Positions 34,601 to 42,306 of a stretch of DNA of 64,000 nt are shown here, piece by piece. The position numbers and the translations under genes were made by a program. Source of the stretch: Flavobacterium sp. PMTSA4 (GTDB lineage: Bacteria; Bacteroidota; Bacteroidia; Flavobacteriales; Flavobacteriaceae); assembly GCF_032098525.1 (NCBI RefSeq), contig NZ_CP134890.1, positions 744,001 through 808,000 on the forward strand, written 5' to 3'. How positions within the stretch are numbered: the first letter of the stretch is position 1; every line of letters begins with the position of its first letter. The notes beneath the pieces were generated by a model. It was not told the DNA's origin and ran no database searches. It saw only the letters and a program-made list of their open reading frames with translations.

Positions 34601-37010
34601 TACAGCTACTGATGCTTGTGGTTCTGACTTTACTTTGACTTCTAATGATGTAACTACACCTGGTCAATGTGCTGGTTCGTATTCAGTTACTAGAACTTGG
34701 ACGGCTACCGATGCGTGTGGTAATACTTCTACGGCTACTCAAACTATTAATGTAATTGATAATACGGCGCCTGTAATTGCTCAGTTACCAGCAGAATCTA
34801 CTATCAACTGTCCGGCTACGCCTGAGTTCGCTCAAGCTACAGCTACTGATGCTTGTGGTTCTGACTTTACTTTGACTTCTAATGATGTAACTACACCTGG
34901 TCAATGTGCTGGTTCGTATTCAGTTACTAGAACCTGGACGGCTACCGATGCGTGTGGTAATACTTCTACGGCTACTCAAACTATTAATGTAATTGATAAT
35001 ACGGCGCCTGTAATTGCTCAGTTACCAGCAGAATCTACTATCAACTGTCCGGCTACGCCTGAGTTCGCTCAAGCTACAGCTACTGATGCTTGTGGTTCTG
35101 ACTTTACTTTGACTTCTAATGATGTAACTACACCTGGTCAATGTGCTGGTTCGTATTCAGTTACTAGAACTTGGACGGCTACCGATGCGTGTGGTAATAC
35201 TTCTACGGCTACTCAAACTATTAATGTAATTGATAATACGGCGCCTGTAATTGCTCAGTTACCAGCAGAATCTACTATCAACTGTCCTGCTACGCCTGAG
35301 TTTGCTCAAGCTACGGCTACTGACGCTTGTGATTCTGATGCTACTTTAACTTTTAATGATGTTACTACGCCTGGTCAATGTGCTGGTTCGTATTCGGTAA
35401 CCAGAACCTGGACGGCTACCGATGCGTGTGGTAATACTTCTACAGCTACGCAAATTATTAATGTAATTGATAATACTGCGCCTGTAATTGCTCAGTTACC
35501 AGCAGAATCTACTATCAACTGTCCGGCTACGCCTGAGTTCGCTCAAGCTACAGCTACTGATGCTTGTGGTTCTGACTTTACTTTGACTTCTAATGATGTA
35601 ACTACACCTGGTCAATGTGCTGGTTCGTATTCAGTTACTAGAACTTGGACGGCTACCGATGCGTGTGGTAATACTTCTACGGCTACTCAAACTATTAATG
35701 TAATTGATAATACTGCGCCTGTAATTGCTCAGTTACCAGCAGAATCTACTATCAACTGTCCGGCTACGCCTGAGTTCGCTCAAGCTACAGCTACTGATGC
35801 TTGTGGTTCTGACTTTACTTTGACTTCTAATGATGTAACTACACCTGGTCAATGTGCTGGTTCGTATTCAGTTACTAGAACCTGGACGGCTACCGATGCG
35901 TGTGGTAATACTTCTACAGCTACGCAAATTATTAATGTAATTGATAATACTGCGCCTACATTTAATGAATCTGTACCTGTAGATACAACCGCATCATGTG
36001 ATAATATACCTACTATAGATGTATTAACAGCTTCAGATAATTGTGGAACCGCTACAGTATCTGTAAACGAAGTAATAGTTCAGGGAAATTGTCCAAATAA
36101 TTATCAAATTATTAGAACATGGACAGCAACAGATTCATGTGGAAACAATATTTCTGCGTCTCAAACTATTACAGTTCAAGATACTACTGGACCAATTCTG
36201 ACTTCAACTTATACTGAAAAAATGATTGTAACTTGTAGTACAATACCAGTTGCTCCTGAATTAACTTTCGAAGATAATTGTTCAGGAAATGTAACTGTTA
36301 CTTTTACAGAAACACAAAATGATCCAATTGGAGATACATATACAATAATCAGAACTTGGGTTGCTACTGATGCTTGCGGAAACCAATCAAGCGTTTATAC
36401 ACAAACGATTAATGTTGAAATTGTATCAGAATTAGTTGATACTATTAATGATACAGATAGATGTAATGAAGCTGAAGAAGATCAAATTGATTTAGCTACA
36501 TTTGTTTCAAATTATCCTAGTAATGGTACATGGATTTTGAACAATACTCCAGGTATTGTTGGAACTATATTTAATCCATTGGATGTAGCTGCTGGAACCT
36601 ATACTGTTAGTTATGAATTTGATAACGGTGAAGCTTGTCCAAAACGTGTAGATATTAATTTAAGTGTAATAAGTGATTGTGCGGTTTTGGATTGTCAAAA
36701 TATTGTAATTCACAATGCATTTACACCAAACGGAGATTCTTTAAATCAATATTTCAGTATTGAAAATATTGAAGATATAAACTGTTATCCAACTAATAAA
36801 GTTGAAATTTATAACAGATGGGGTATTTTAGTTTATGAAACTACAAACTATGACAACCAAACAAGAAGATTCGAAGGAATCTCTGAAGGTAGAGCTACTG
36901 TTAGTAAATCGTCTGAATTACCAACTGGAACTTATTTCTACATCATTCAGTATACTACTACTGAAGGAAATACGGTAACTAAAAACGGATATTTGTACCT
37001 TACAAGATAA
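28692..37010 (+). CDS. Giant T9SS-exported adhesin with 24 HYR-like repeats and type B sorting domain
   Basis: A 2772-aa protein. Start placed at 28692 (MKSKITLLLLILFTTIGNLYSQ), the natural signal peptide, not the longer frame from 28623. Order: signal peptide; an N-terminal domain to about residue 190; a PKD-like domain (AWDFDNNGTTD, near 217); a SprB-type repeat (YLWSNGATTQDLSGLSAG, near 300); a diverged domain; 17 repeats of 79 aa; an 86-aa spacer domain; 7 further repeats; two diverged repeats; and a C-terminal T9SS type B domain (FTPNGDSLNQYF ... GTYFYIIQY ... GYLYLTR). Each repeat carries four Cys. Role as gliding or surface adhesin is inferred. It heads a cassette with PorP/SprF-like and PorE-like genes. 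Confidence 0.93.
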   Translation: MKSKITLLLLILFTTIGNLYSQFDAQHPDLRNCGVAPNYYLDVFNCNSNNFTLNNVFLSLTNVNGQPINNTTCTIGVTQQVYVMLNYTSNASNTPNNCRLFADLTIDNVVTPINAYLGSITPGAGQRLIYGPFNWTCGQELTLNRILVVWRTGGSSAQLASYNCSTYGSSQCELPGNTIITKPLAVQFTYVACKNGNNTTVSFTSTSNGGTPPYTYAWDFDNNGTTDSTLANPTFTYTTPNNTAKLTVTDSMGLTNSYTMTIIIPSEILLTETHTNVSCSGGNTGSIDLSVSGGAPGYTYLWSNGATTQDLSGLSAGTYNVTVTDSKGCQKTLSVIISGGDNTPPVVNAPANTTIEGCVTSAIATISNLPFSSSQATISNAAFTLAGASYTDASAIASFTYQDIVSGSCPTIVTRTFRVTDVCNNVGSAVQTFTIRDTTAPVIATLPATSTINCPATPSFATATATDACGNPNLSFNDVTTPGTCAGSYSVTRTWTATDACGNSSTATQTINVQDTTAPVIAALPAPSTINCPDTPSFATATATDACGSGATLTFNDVTTPGQCAGSYSVTRTWTATDACGNTSTATQTINVIDTTAPVIAALPAPSTINCPDTPSFATATATDACGSGATLTFNDVTTPGTCAGSYSVTRTWTATDACGNTSTATQTINVIDTTAPVIAQLPAESTINCPDTPSFATATATDACGSGATLTFNDVTTPGTCAGSYSVTRTWTATDACGNTSTATQTINVQDTTAPVIAALPAPSTINCPDTPSFATATATDACGSGATLTFNDVTTPGQCAGSYSVTRTWTATDACGNTSTATQTINVIDTTAPVIAALPAPSTINCPDTPSFATATATDACGSGATLTFNDVTTPGTCAGSYSVTRTWTATDACGNTSTATQTINVIDTTAPVIAQLPAESTINCPDTPSFATATATDACGSGATLTFNDVTTPGQCAGSYSVTRTWTATDACGNSSTATQTINVIDTTAPVIAQLPAESTINCPDTPSFATATATDACGSGATLTFNDVTTPGQCAGSYSVTRTWTATDACGNSSTASQTINVQDTTAPVIAALPAPSTINCPDTPSFATATATDACGSGATLTFNDITTPGTCAGSYSITRTWTATDACGNSSTASQTINVQDTTAPVIAALPALSTINCPDTPSFATATATDACGSGATLTFNDVTTPGQCAGSYSITRTWTATDACGNTSTATQTINVQDTTAPVIAALPAPSTINCPDTPSFATATATDACGSGATLTFNDVTTPGQCAGSYSVTRTWTATDACGNTSTATQTINVQDTTAPVIAALPAPSTINCPDTPSFATATATDACGSGATLTFNDVTTPGTCAGSYSVTRTWTATDACGNSSTASQTINVQDTTAPVIAALPAPSTINCPDTPSFAQATATDACGSGATLTFNDVTTPGQCAGSYSITRTWTATDACGNSSTASQTINVQDTTAPVIAALPAPSTINCPDTPSFATATATDACGSGATLTFNDITTPGTCAGSYSITRTWTATDACGNSSTASQTINVQDTTAPVIAALPAPSTINCPDTPSFATATATDACGSGATLTFNDVTTPGQCAGSYSVTRTWTATDACGNSSTASQTINVQDTTAPVIAALPAPSTINCPDTPEFAQATATDACGSDFTLTSNDVTTPGQCAGSYSITRTWTATDACGNSSTASQTINVQDTTAPVIAALPAPSTINCPDTPSFATATATDACGSGATLTFNDITTPGTCAGSYSITRTWTATDACGNSSTATQTINVIDNTAPVISTNASNIIVECDGQGNQTALNDWLLNNGGAIASDECSNITWTNNFNALSNDCSAAVTVIFTATDECLNSSSTSATFTVNDTQNPIINQLPAESTINCPATPEFAQATATDNCDDNVLLTSNDVTTPGQCAGSYSVTRTWTATDACGNTSTATQTINIQDTTAPVIAQLPAESTINCPATPEFAQATATDACGSDFTLTSNDVTTPGQCAGSYSVTRTWTATDACGNTSTATQTINVIDNTAPVIAQLPAESTINCPATPEFAQATATDACGSDFTLTSNDVTTPGQCAGSYSVTRTWTATDACGNTSTATQTINVIDNTAPVIAQLPAESTINCPATPEFAQATATDACGSDFTLTSNDVTTPGQCAGSYSVTRTWTATDACGNTSTATQTINVIDNTAPVIAQLPAESTINCPATPEFAQATATDACDSDATLTFNDVTTPGQCAGSYSVTRTWTATDACGNTSTATQIINVIDNTAPVIAQLPAESTINCPATPEFAQATATDACGSDFTLTSNDVTTPGQCAGSYSVTRTWTATDACGNTSTATQTINVIDNTAPVIAQLPAESTINCPATPEFAQATATDACGSDFTLTSNDVTTPGQCAGSYSVTRTWTATDACGNTSTATQIINVIDNTAPTFNESVPVDTTASCDNIPTIDVLTASDNCGTATVSVNEVIVQGNCPNNYQIIRTWTATDSCGNNISASQTITVQDTTGPILTSTYTEKMIVTCSTIPVAPELTFEDNCSGNVTVTFTETQNDPIGDTYTIIRTWVATDACGNQSSVYTQTINVEIVSELVDTINDTDRCNEAEEDQIDLATFVSNYPSNGTWILNNTPGIVGTIFNPLDVAAGTYTVSYEFDNGEACPKRVDINLSVISDCAVLDCQNIVIHNAFTPNGDSLNQYFSIENIEDINCYPTNKVEIYNRWGILVYETTNYDNQTRRFEGISEGRATVSKSSELPTGTYFYIIQYTTTEGNTVTKNGYLYLTR
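30000..34025 (+). repeat. Seventeen tandem 237-bp repeats, array 1
   Basis: Units begin GAT(A/C) at 30000, 30234, 30471 and so on every 237 bp (the first is 3 bp shorter), ending where the frame enters VISTNASN at 34026. The unit is 79 codons, with the markers TAPVIA, STINCPDTPSF, TDACGSGATLTFNDV, CAGSYSVTRTWTATDACGN. DNA identity between units is very high, with variation at a few fixed sites. GC content (about 42% in sampled lines) is above the surroundings. Confidence 0.95.
30234..31655 (+). repeat. 711-bp higher-order duplication inside array 1
   Basis: Units 2-4 (30234-30944) and units 5-7 (30945-31655) carry the same ordered set of variants: AALPAPS/AALPAPS/AQLPAES, and matching Q/I linker codons. 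They differ at only a few positions, such as GQC versus GTC and NTSTAT versus NSSTAT in the third unit. This indicates duplication of a three-unit block. Confidence 0.8.
34284..35942 (+). repeat. Seven tandem 237-bp repeats, array 2
   Basis: Exactly 7 x 237 bp, separated from array 1 by an 86-codon non-repeat domain (34026-34283). Its units belong to a second subfamily with CPATPEFAQ and mostly DACGSDFTLTSNDV. The linker is mainly VIDNTAPVIAQLPAES. The same four Cys positions are kept. Confidence 0.95.
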
Positions 37011-37025
37011 AAACCTACTAATAAT

Positions 37026-37047
37026 ACCTGAGGATTTATCCTCAGGT
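37026..37047 (+). promoter_or_regulatory. Intercistronic stem-loop between adhesin and PorP/SprF gene
   Basis: ACCTGAGGAT (37026-37035) and ATCCTCAGGT (37038-37047) are perfect inverted repeats. The + strand continues with an A-rich, not T-rich, stretch, so it is not a standard terminator for the adhesin. It ends 16 nt before the next ATG (37064), where it could protect or process the mRNA or dampen downstream translation. Confidence 0.65.
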
Positions 37048-37063
37048 TAAAAAAAGAAAATAA

Positions 37064-37975
37064 ATGAAAACAAGAATTTTAATTTTCGCTTTAATGTTAA
37101 CATGTTACTGTTCTTTTGCTCAGCAAGATTCACAGTATACCCAATACATGTATAACACAATTAATGTAAATCCAGCTTATGCAGGATCTAGAGGAGTTAT
37201 GAGTATTTTTGGATTACATCGTACCCAATGGGTAGGCTTAGATGGTGCTCCAACCACTAATGCTTTCTCAATAAATACTCCAATAAATGAAAGCAATATT
37301 GGATTAGGGATTTCTTTTGTAAATGATAAAATTGGTCCAACCAATAATAATACAATTACAGCTGATGTTTCGTATTCGATTCAAACTTCTGAAACTTATA
37401 AATTATCATTTGGTATTAAAGCTGCTGGAAATATTTTTAATTTAGATACAAATAAATTAAATCCACAGGATGCTAACGACCCAAATTTACAAAACTTCAG
37501 TAGTGAATTCTCTCCTAACTTTGGTGCTGGTGTTTATTTACATTCTGATAAATTGTATTTTGGAGTATCTGTCCCAAATTTTTTACAAGACACAAAGTAT
37601 AATGATAATTCAGTAACTGTGTTCAAAGAAAGAATGACGTTCTATACAATTGGAGGTTATGTTTTTGATTTAACACCAGATTTAAAATTCAAACCTGCAT
37701 TTTTAACAAAAGTAGTTACTGGTGCTCCATTGCAAGTTGATGTTTCAGGAAACTTCCTTTTATTTGATAAATTTATGTTAGGTGCTGCTTACAGATGGGA
37801 TTCTGCTATTAGTGCTATGGCAGGCTTTCAAATTACTGATGGTTTATACATTGGTTATGGATATGACAGAGAAACAACAAATCTTAAAAATTATAACTCT
37901 GGTTCTCATGAAATTTTCCTTAGATTTGAATTATTTAATAGAGTAAGTAAAATTGTAACACCAAGATTCTTCTAA
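37064..37975 (+). CDS. PorP/SprF family T9SS outer-membrane protein
   Basis: A 303-aa outer-membrane beta-barrel protein with signal peptide (MKTRILIFALMLTCYCSFAQ) and the diagnostic N-terminus QQDSQYTQYMYNTINVNPAYAGSRG, followed by FGLHRTQWVGLDGAP. It ends in FLRFELFNR...PRFF. In F. johnsoniae, SprF is needed for export or attachment of SprB; members of this family pair with type B-CTD cargo. It is 53 bp downstream of the giant adhesin and 13 bp upstream of the PorE-like gene. Confidence 0.93.
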   Translation: MKTRILIFALMLTCYCSFAQQDSQYTQYMYNTINVNPAYAGSRGVMSIFGLHRTQWVGLDGAPTTNAFSINTPINESNIGLGISFVNDKIGPTNNNTITADVSYSIQTSETYKLSFGIKAAGNIFNLDTNKLNPQDANDPNLQNFSSEFSPNFGAGVYLHSDKLYFGVSVPNFLQDTKYNDNSVTVFKERMTFYTIGGYVFDLTPDLKFKPAFLTKVVTGAPLQVDVSGNFLLFDKFMLGAAYRWDSAISAMAGFQITDGLYIGYGYDRETTNLKNYNSGSHEIFLRFELFNRVSKIVTPRFF

Positions 37976-37988
37976 TATCCCAAACATT

Positions 37989-39929
37989 ATGAAAAATAAA
38001 ATTATATATATAGCAATTTTAGCAATCTTCTCTTTTAATGGTTTTTCTCAAACTATTACTAAAGAACAAAAAGGGAAAAAAGAATACGATAAGTATGCTT
38101 ACATCGATGCTATTAAAACCTACGAGCGTTTATATGAAAAAGGATATAAATCGCCTGACATGCTTTTAAAACTTGGAAACTCATATTATTTCAATGCAGA
38201 TTTAGAAAAAGCTGTAAAATATTATGATGAATTATATGCAACAAGTCCTGATCAAGAAGCTGAATATTTTTATAGATATTCTCAATCTCTGAGAGCTACA
38301 AAAGATTACAAAAAAGCTGATGAAATGATGGCTATATTCAATTCAAAAAGTGGAAATGATCTTAGAGCAAAACTTTATAATCAGAACAGAGACTATCTAG
38401 CTGAAATAAAGAAAAATTCTGGTAGATATAAATTAGAAAATGCTGGAATTAATTCAAAATATTCAGATTATGGACCAACATTTATGGGTGAAAAAGTAGT
38501 ATTTTGTTCTGCTCGTGATACAGGTAATTTTTCAAAAAGAATTCATACTTGGACTGGTGAATATTTTACAAATTTATACAGTGCAAATTTAGCGGAGGAT
38601 GGTTCGCTTGGTGAAGTTGAAAAATTTGGAAATAAATTGAATAGTAAATATCACGAAGATACTCCAGTATTTTCAAAAGATGGAAAAACTGTTTATTTCA
38701 CAAGAAACAATTATCTTGACAAAAGAGGTTATGATGCTAGTAAAGTTACATTACTTAAAATTTATAAAGCAACTGTAGATGAAAAAGGAAAATGGGTAAA
38801 TATTACTCCATTACCTTTCAACAGTGATAGCTATCAAACTGCTCATCCAGCTTTAAGTCCTGATGGTAAAACAATGTATTTTGCTTCTGATATGCCAGGT
38901 TCATTTGGAAAATCAGATATTTATAAAGTTGCAATTTCTGATGATGGAAGTTTTGGTAATCCAGTAAATCTTGGAAATACTATCAATACGGAAGGTAGAG
39001 AAACTTATCCTTTTGTAAATGGTAAAAATGAACTTTATTTTGCTTCAGATGGTCATCCAGGTTTAGGAGGTTTAGATATTTTTGGAGCAAAAATTCCTGA
39101 AGATGGTATTTTCACAAAAATATTGAACGTTGGTGAAGAAGCTAATAGTCCAAAAGATGACTTTGCTTATATAATCAACTCCGAAACTAAAAGAGGTTTT
39201 TTAAGTTCAAATCGCGATGGCGGTGAAGGAAGTGATGATATTTACAAATTCATCGAAACCAGAGAATTATTTATTGAACAAGCTATTTTTGGAGTTGTAA
39301 CTGATACAAATACAGATGAAGTTTTAGCTGATGCAAAAATTACTTTGTTAGATGAAAAATTCAATAAAATTGCAGAAACTACAACTGATGCAAAAGGTTT
39401 TTATGAATTCTTAAAACTTGAACCTAATACTAAATTCTACATTAAAGCAGAAAAAGAAGGTTACAATACTAAAGAAAATCCAGTTATAACTGGAAAAGAA
39501 GAAGGAAGAACTGAATTAAATATCGACCTAGAAAAAACAGCAAAACCAATACCAGTTGGTGGAGATTTAGCTGATGTATTTGGAATAAACCTTATTTATT
39601 TTGATTTAGATAAATGGAATATTCGTCCTGATGCTGCCGTTGATTTAGCTAAAATACTTGATGTATTAGAGCAATATCCAACTATGAAAATTGATATTCG
39701 TTCTCATACTGATAGTCGTGCATCTCATGCTTACAATGAAAGACTTTCTGATAGAAGAGCAAAATCAACAATGGCTTGGTTAGTATCAAAAGGAATTTCA
39801 AAAGACAGATTGACAGCAAAAGGTTATGGTGAAACACAATTAATAAATAAATGTTCTGATGGTGTTCCATGTACAGAAGCTGAACATCAATTGAACAGAA
39901 GAAGTCAATTTATTATAACTGAATTATAA
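37989..39929 (+). CDS. PorE-like OmpA-family protein (TPR, PD40 propeller, CRD, OmpA domains)
   Basis: A 646-aa periplasmic or outer-membrane-associated protein. It has a signal peptide (1-20), TPR-like repeats (about 25-140), a PD40/WD40-like propeller (about 155-420, with FSKDGKTVYFTRNN, LSPDGKTMYFASDMPG, NELYFASDGHPG), a carboxypeptidase-regulatory-like beta-sandwich (about 435-520), and a C-terminal OmpA peptidoglycan-binding domain (INLIYFDLDKWNIRPDA, DIRSHTDSRASHAYNERLSDRRA). This is the P. gingivalis PorE architecture. It probably anchors the adjacent PorP/SprF-cargo complex to peptidoglycan; a terminator follows. Confidence 0.92.
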   Translation: MKNKIIYIAILAIFSFNGFSQTITKEQKGKKEYDKYAYIDAIKTYERLYEKGYKSPDMLLKLGNSYYFNADLEKAVKYYDELYATSPDQEAEYFYRYSQSLRATKDYKKADEMMAIFNSKSGNDLRAKLYNQNRDYLAEIKKNSGRYKLENAGINSKYSDYGPTFMGEKVVFCSARDTGNFSKRIHTWTGEYFTNLYSANLAEDGSLGEVEKFGNKLNSKYHEDTPVFSKDGKTVYFTRNNYLDKRGYDASKVTLLKIYKATVDEKGKWVNITPLPFNSDSYQTAHPALSPDGKTMYFASDMPGSFGKSDIYKVAISDDGSFGNPVNLGNTINTEGRETYPFVNGKNELYFASDGHPGLGGLDIFGAKIPEDGIFTKILNVGEEANSPKDDFAYIINSETKRGFLSSNRDGGEGSDDIYKFIETRELFIEQAIFGVVTDTNTDEVLADAKITLLDEKFNKIAETTTDAKGFYEFLKLEPNTKFYIKAEKEGYNTKENPVITGKEEGRTELNIDLEKTAKPIPVGGDLADVFGINLIYFDLDKWNIRPDAAVDLAKILDVLEQYPTMKIDIRSHTDSRASHAYNERLSDRRAKSTMAWLVSKGISKDRLTAKGYGETQLINKCSDGVPCTEAEHQLNRRSQFIITEL

Positions 39930-39957
39930 AAATTAAATAATATTATAATCAAAACTT

Positions 39958-39988
39958 AAAAAGCACTCTTAATAGAGTGCTTTTTTTT
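39958..39988 (+). terminator. Terminator of the giant-adhesin cassette
   Basis: AAAAAGCACTCT (39958-39969) pairs with AGAGTGCTTTTT (39974-39985), followed by T8. It immediately abuts the nhaA promoter element. Confidence 0.88.
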
Positions 39989-39995
39989 ATTTTTG
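39988..39995 (+). promoter_or_regulatory. -7 element TATTTTTG of nhaA, fused to the upstream terminator
   Basis: An exact TAnnTTTG using the last T of the terminator tract. The nhaA ATG at 40001 is only 5 nt beyond it, so the transcript should be leaderless or nearly so. Confidence 0.55.
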
Positions 39996-40000
39996 CCGCT

Positions 40001-41164
40001 ATGAAAATAACTAAACTTTTTAAAGACTTTCTAGAAAGCGAAAAGATTGGAGGTTTCCTACTCATACTTTGCACAATAATTTCATTGATATTTGCCAATT
40101 CTATTTTCTCTTCAGAGTATATACATATTTGGCATAATGATATTGGTGGTAAACCATTAGAATATTGGATTAACGATGGATTAATGGCTATTTTCTTCCT
40201 ACTGATAGGATTAGAACTTGAGCGTGAAATTTATATTGGTGAGCTATCAAATTTCAAAAAAGCATCGTTGCCAATATTTGCTGCTATTGGCGGAATGATT
40301 GTTCCTGCTGCATTATATCTTTTTTTAAATTACGGAACCGAAACACAATCTGGAGCAGGAATTCCAATGGCTACAGACATAGCTTTCGCTTTAGGAATTT
40401 TATCTTTACTTGGAAACAAAGTGCCTACTTCATTAAAAGTTTTTTTAACAGCATTAGCTGTTATTGATGACTTAGGTGCTATTTTGGTTATTGCTATTTT
40501 CTACACAAAAGATTTAGATTTTTTTAATCTTTCTATTGCATTGGGAATTTTTGGTTTCTTATTAATTTTGAATAGACTAAAAGTTAGAAACCTTATTCCA
40601 TATCTTGTATTAGGAGTTTTTATGTGGTATTTTATGCTTAACTCTGGTGTTCATGCAACAATAACTGGAGTATTGTTAGCATTTGCAATTCCTTTTGGAA
40701 ATGGCGATAAAAAGTCAACTTCTTATTTACTACAAAATGCTTTGCATAAACCTGTAACTTGGATTATTTTACCATTATTTGCATTGGCAAATACAGCAAT
40801 AACTATAAATTCTGATTGGCATTATGCCTTAACTCATCATTACACCATTGGAATTGCTCTTGGTTTGATAGTTGGAAAACCAATAGGAATATCGCTATTC
40901 AGTTATCTTTCTGTAAAAAATAAATTTTGCAAACTTCCTGAAGACTTAAATTGGAAAACCATCATTGGAGTAAGTTTCCTTGGTGGAATTGGATTTACAA
41001 TGTCTATTTTCATTACACTCCTGGCTTTTTCTGATTCAGAGCACATTACAAATAGTAAAATAATGATTTTAGTATCATCAATTATTGCTGCTCTAATTGG
41101 ATTACTTTATTTAAAGTCAACACTCAAAAAAGATTGTTTAGAAGATGTTCTTAATGATGATTAG
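40001..41164 (+). CDS. nhaA: Na+/H+ antiporter NhaA
   Basis: A 387-aa inner-membrane antiporter; start set at 40001 (MKITKLFKDFLES), since the earlier in-frame ATG lies in the terminator. About eleven to twelve hydrophobic segments are visible. Family landmarks are GLELEREIYIGELS near residue 70, MATDIAFALGILSLLG near 124, and the ion-binding pair in ALAVIDDLGAILVIA near 155 (D-D). HATITGVLLAF near 217 and GGIGFTMSIFI near 330 are also NhaA-specific. It exports Na+ for H+ at alkaline pH. Confidence 0.96.
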   Translation: MKITKLFKDFLESEKIGGFLLILCTIISLIFANSIFSSEYIHIWHNDIGGKPLEYWINDGLMAIFFLLIGLELEREIYIGELSNFKKASLPIFAAIGGMIVPAALYLFLNYGTETQSGAGIPMATDIAFALGILSLLGNKVPTSLKVFLTALAVIDDLGAILVIAIFYTKDLDFFNLSIALGIFGFLLILNRLKVRNLIPYLVLGVFMWYFMLNSGVHATITGVLLAFAIPFGNGDKKSTSYLLQNALHKPVTWIILPLFALANTAITINSDWHYALTHHYTIGIALGLIVGKPIGISLFSYLSVKNKFCKLPEDLNWKTIIGVSFLGGIGFTMSIFITLLAFSDSEHITNSKIMILVSSIIAALIGLLYLKSTLKKDCLEDVLNDD

Positions 41165-41167
41165 AAA

Positions 41168-42238
41168 TTAATACCACTTTTTCTTTTTAAAATAATATAC
41201 CATTCCAAGCAAAAGAATGAACATAAAACCTAGAATTAGAAAATAACCATATTTCCAATGCAACTCTGGCATATTTTCAAAATTCATCCCATAAATTCCA
41301 ACGATAAAAGTTAAAGGCATAAAGAAAACTGAAACTACAGTCAAAGTTTTCATTACTTCATTAAGTTTTTGGTTTTGAGTTGAAAAATAAAAATTTGTAG
41401 CACTTTCTAGAGAAAGTAAATCATATTCAATTTGTTCTAAAAGTTCGATGGATTTTTGATGCAATCTTGAAAAAAAACTAAAATTATCATCCTCAATTAC
41501 ATTAAAAACATTGTCTTCTTTCATACTTTTAATTGAAAACAATGAATCTCTGAGCGGAATAATTGAGCGTTTCAGAAAATTAAAATTATCACGATGTTTT
41601 TCAATTTTTTCTAAAATTTGAAGATGTGTATTTGCTTTAGTCAAATTAATTAGAGCTTCTACTCTATTCTCTTCATTTTCTAAAGTGATATAAAAATTTT
41701 CCATCACCGCATCAAGCAACAAATACAACAAATAATCAGATTTTTTATCTCTAACTAAACCTGAATGTGTTCTAATTCTTTCTCTGATATGTGTAAAAAA
41801 GTCACTTCGCTTTTCTTGAAAAGAAACTAAGATTTCCTTTTTTAGTAAAAAACTAATTTGTTCAATTTCTATATTATCTGAGTCTTTTACAGGTAAAATT
41901 GATTTGATATTAAAAAAAATAACATCTTGATATTCTTCAAGTTTAGACCTTTTAGTTGTATTAACAATATCACTTAGCATGAAATTATCAACTTCTACAA
42001 ATTGTCCAATTGTTTTAATAACAGATTCATCATTCAAACCATGAACATTCAACCAATTATTTTTTGAAGATAATATACATTTGTCTAGTTGAGAAACATC
42101 AAAAGGATTGTATTCTATTAAATCATTTTCATCATAAACAAACAACTGAAGTTCGGTAATTGTGTTTTGATGAATTCCAGTATATTCCAGCAAAGTTGTT
42201 TGAACCTTTCTACCTTTTTTATATTTTATCTTTCTCAC
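41168..42238 (-). CDS. corA: CorA family Mg2+/Co2+ transporter
   Basis: A 356-aa protein with a large cytoplasmic alpha/beta-plus-helical domain and two C-terminal transmembrane helices (about 293-313 and 329-348). The selectivity motif GMN is in IVGIYGMNFENMPEL near residue 316. The usual MPEL tail follows, and the protein ends in a basic YYFKKKKWY. It converges with nhaA (stops 3 bp apart) and is divergent from hutI. Confidence 0.94.
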   Translation of the reverse strand: MRKIKYKKGRKVQTTLLEYTGIHQNTITELQLFVYDENDLIEYNPFDVSQLDKCILSSKNNWLNVHGLNDESVIKTIGQFVEVDNFMLSDIVNTTKRSKLEEYQDVIFFNIKSILPVKDSDNIEIEQISFLLKKEILVSFQEKRSDFFTHIRERIRTHSGLVRDKKSDYLLYLLLDAVMENFYITLENEENRVEALINLTKANTHLQILEKIEKHRDNFNFLKRSIIPLRDSLFSIKSMKEDNVFNVIEDDNFSFFSRLHQKSIELLEQIEYDLLSLESATNFYFSTQNQKLNEVMKTLTVVSVFFMPLTFIVGIYGMNFENMPELHWKYGYFLILGFMFILLLGMVYYFKKKKWY

Positions 42239-42306
42239 CTTGGCTAAATTTGTATAAATTTAAGCATATTTATTTTTTTCAAACTATTTTTACCCAAAAT
42301 CAATTT

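Noticed and set aside
30000..35942. CRISPR-like periodic repeats
   Set aside because: The 237-bp period contains no unique spacers and is a continuous in-frame protein repeat.
37026..37047. Intrinsic terminator after the giant adhesin
   Set aside because: The stem is perfect but followed by A-rich, not T-rich, sequence on the + strand; kept only as an intercistronic stem-loop.
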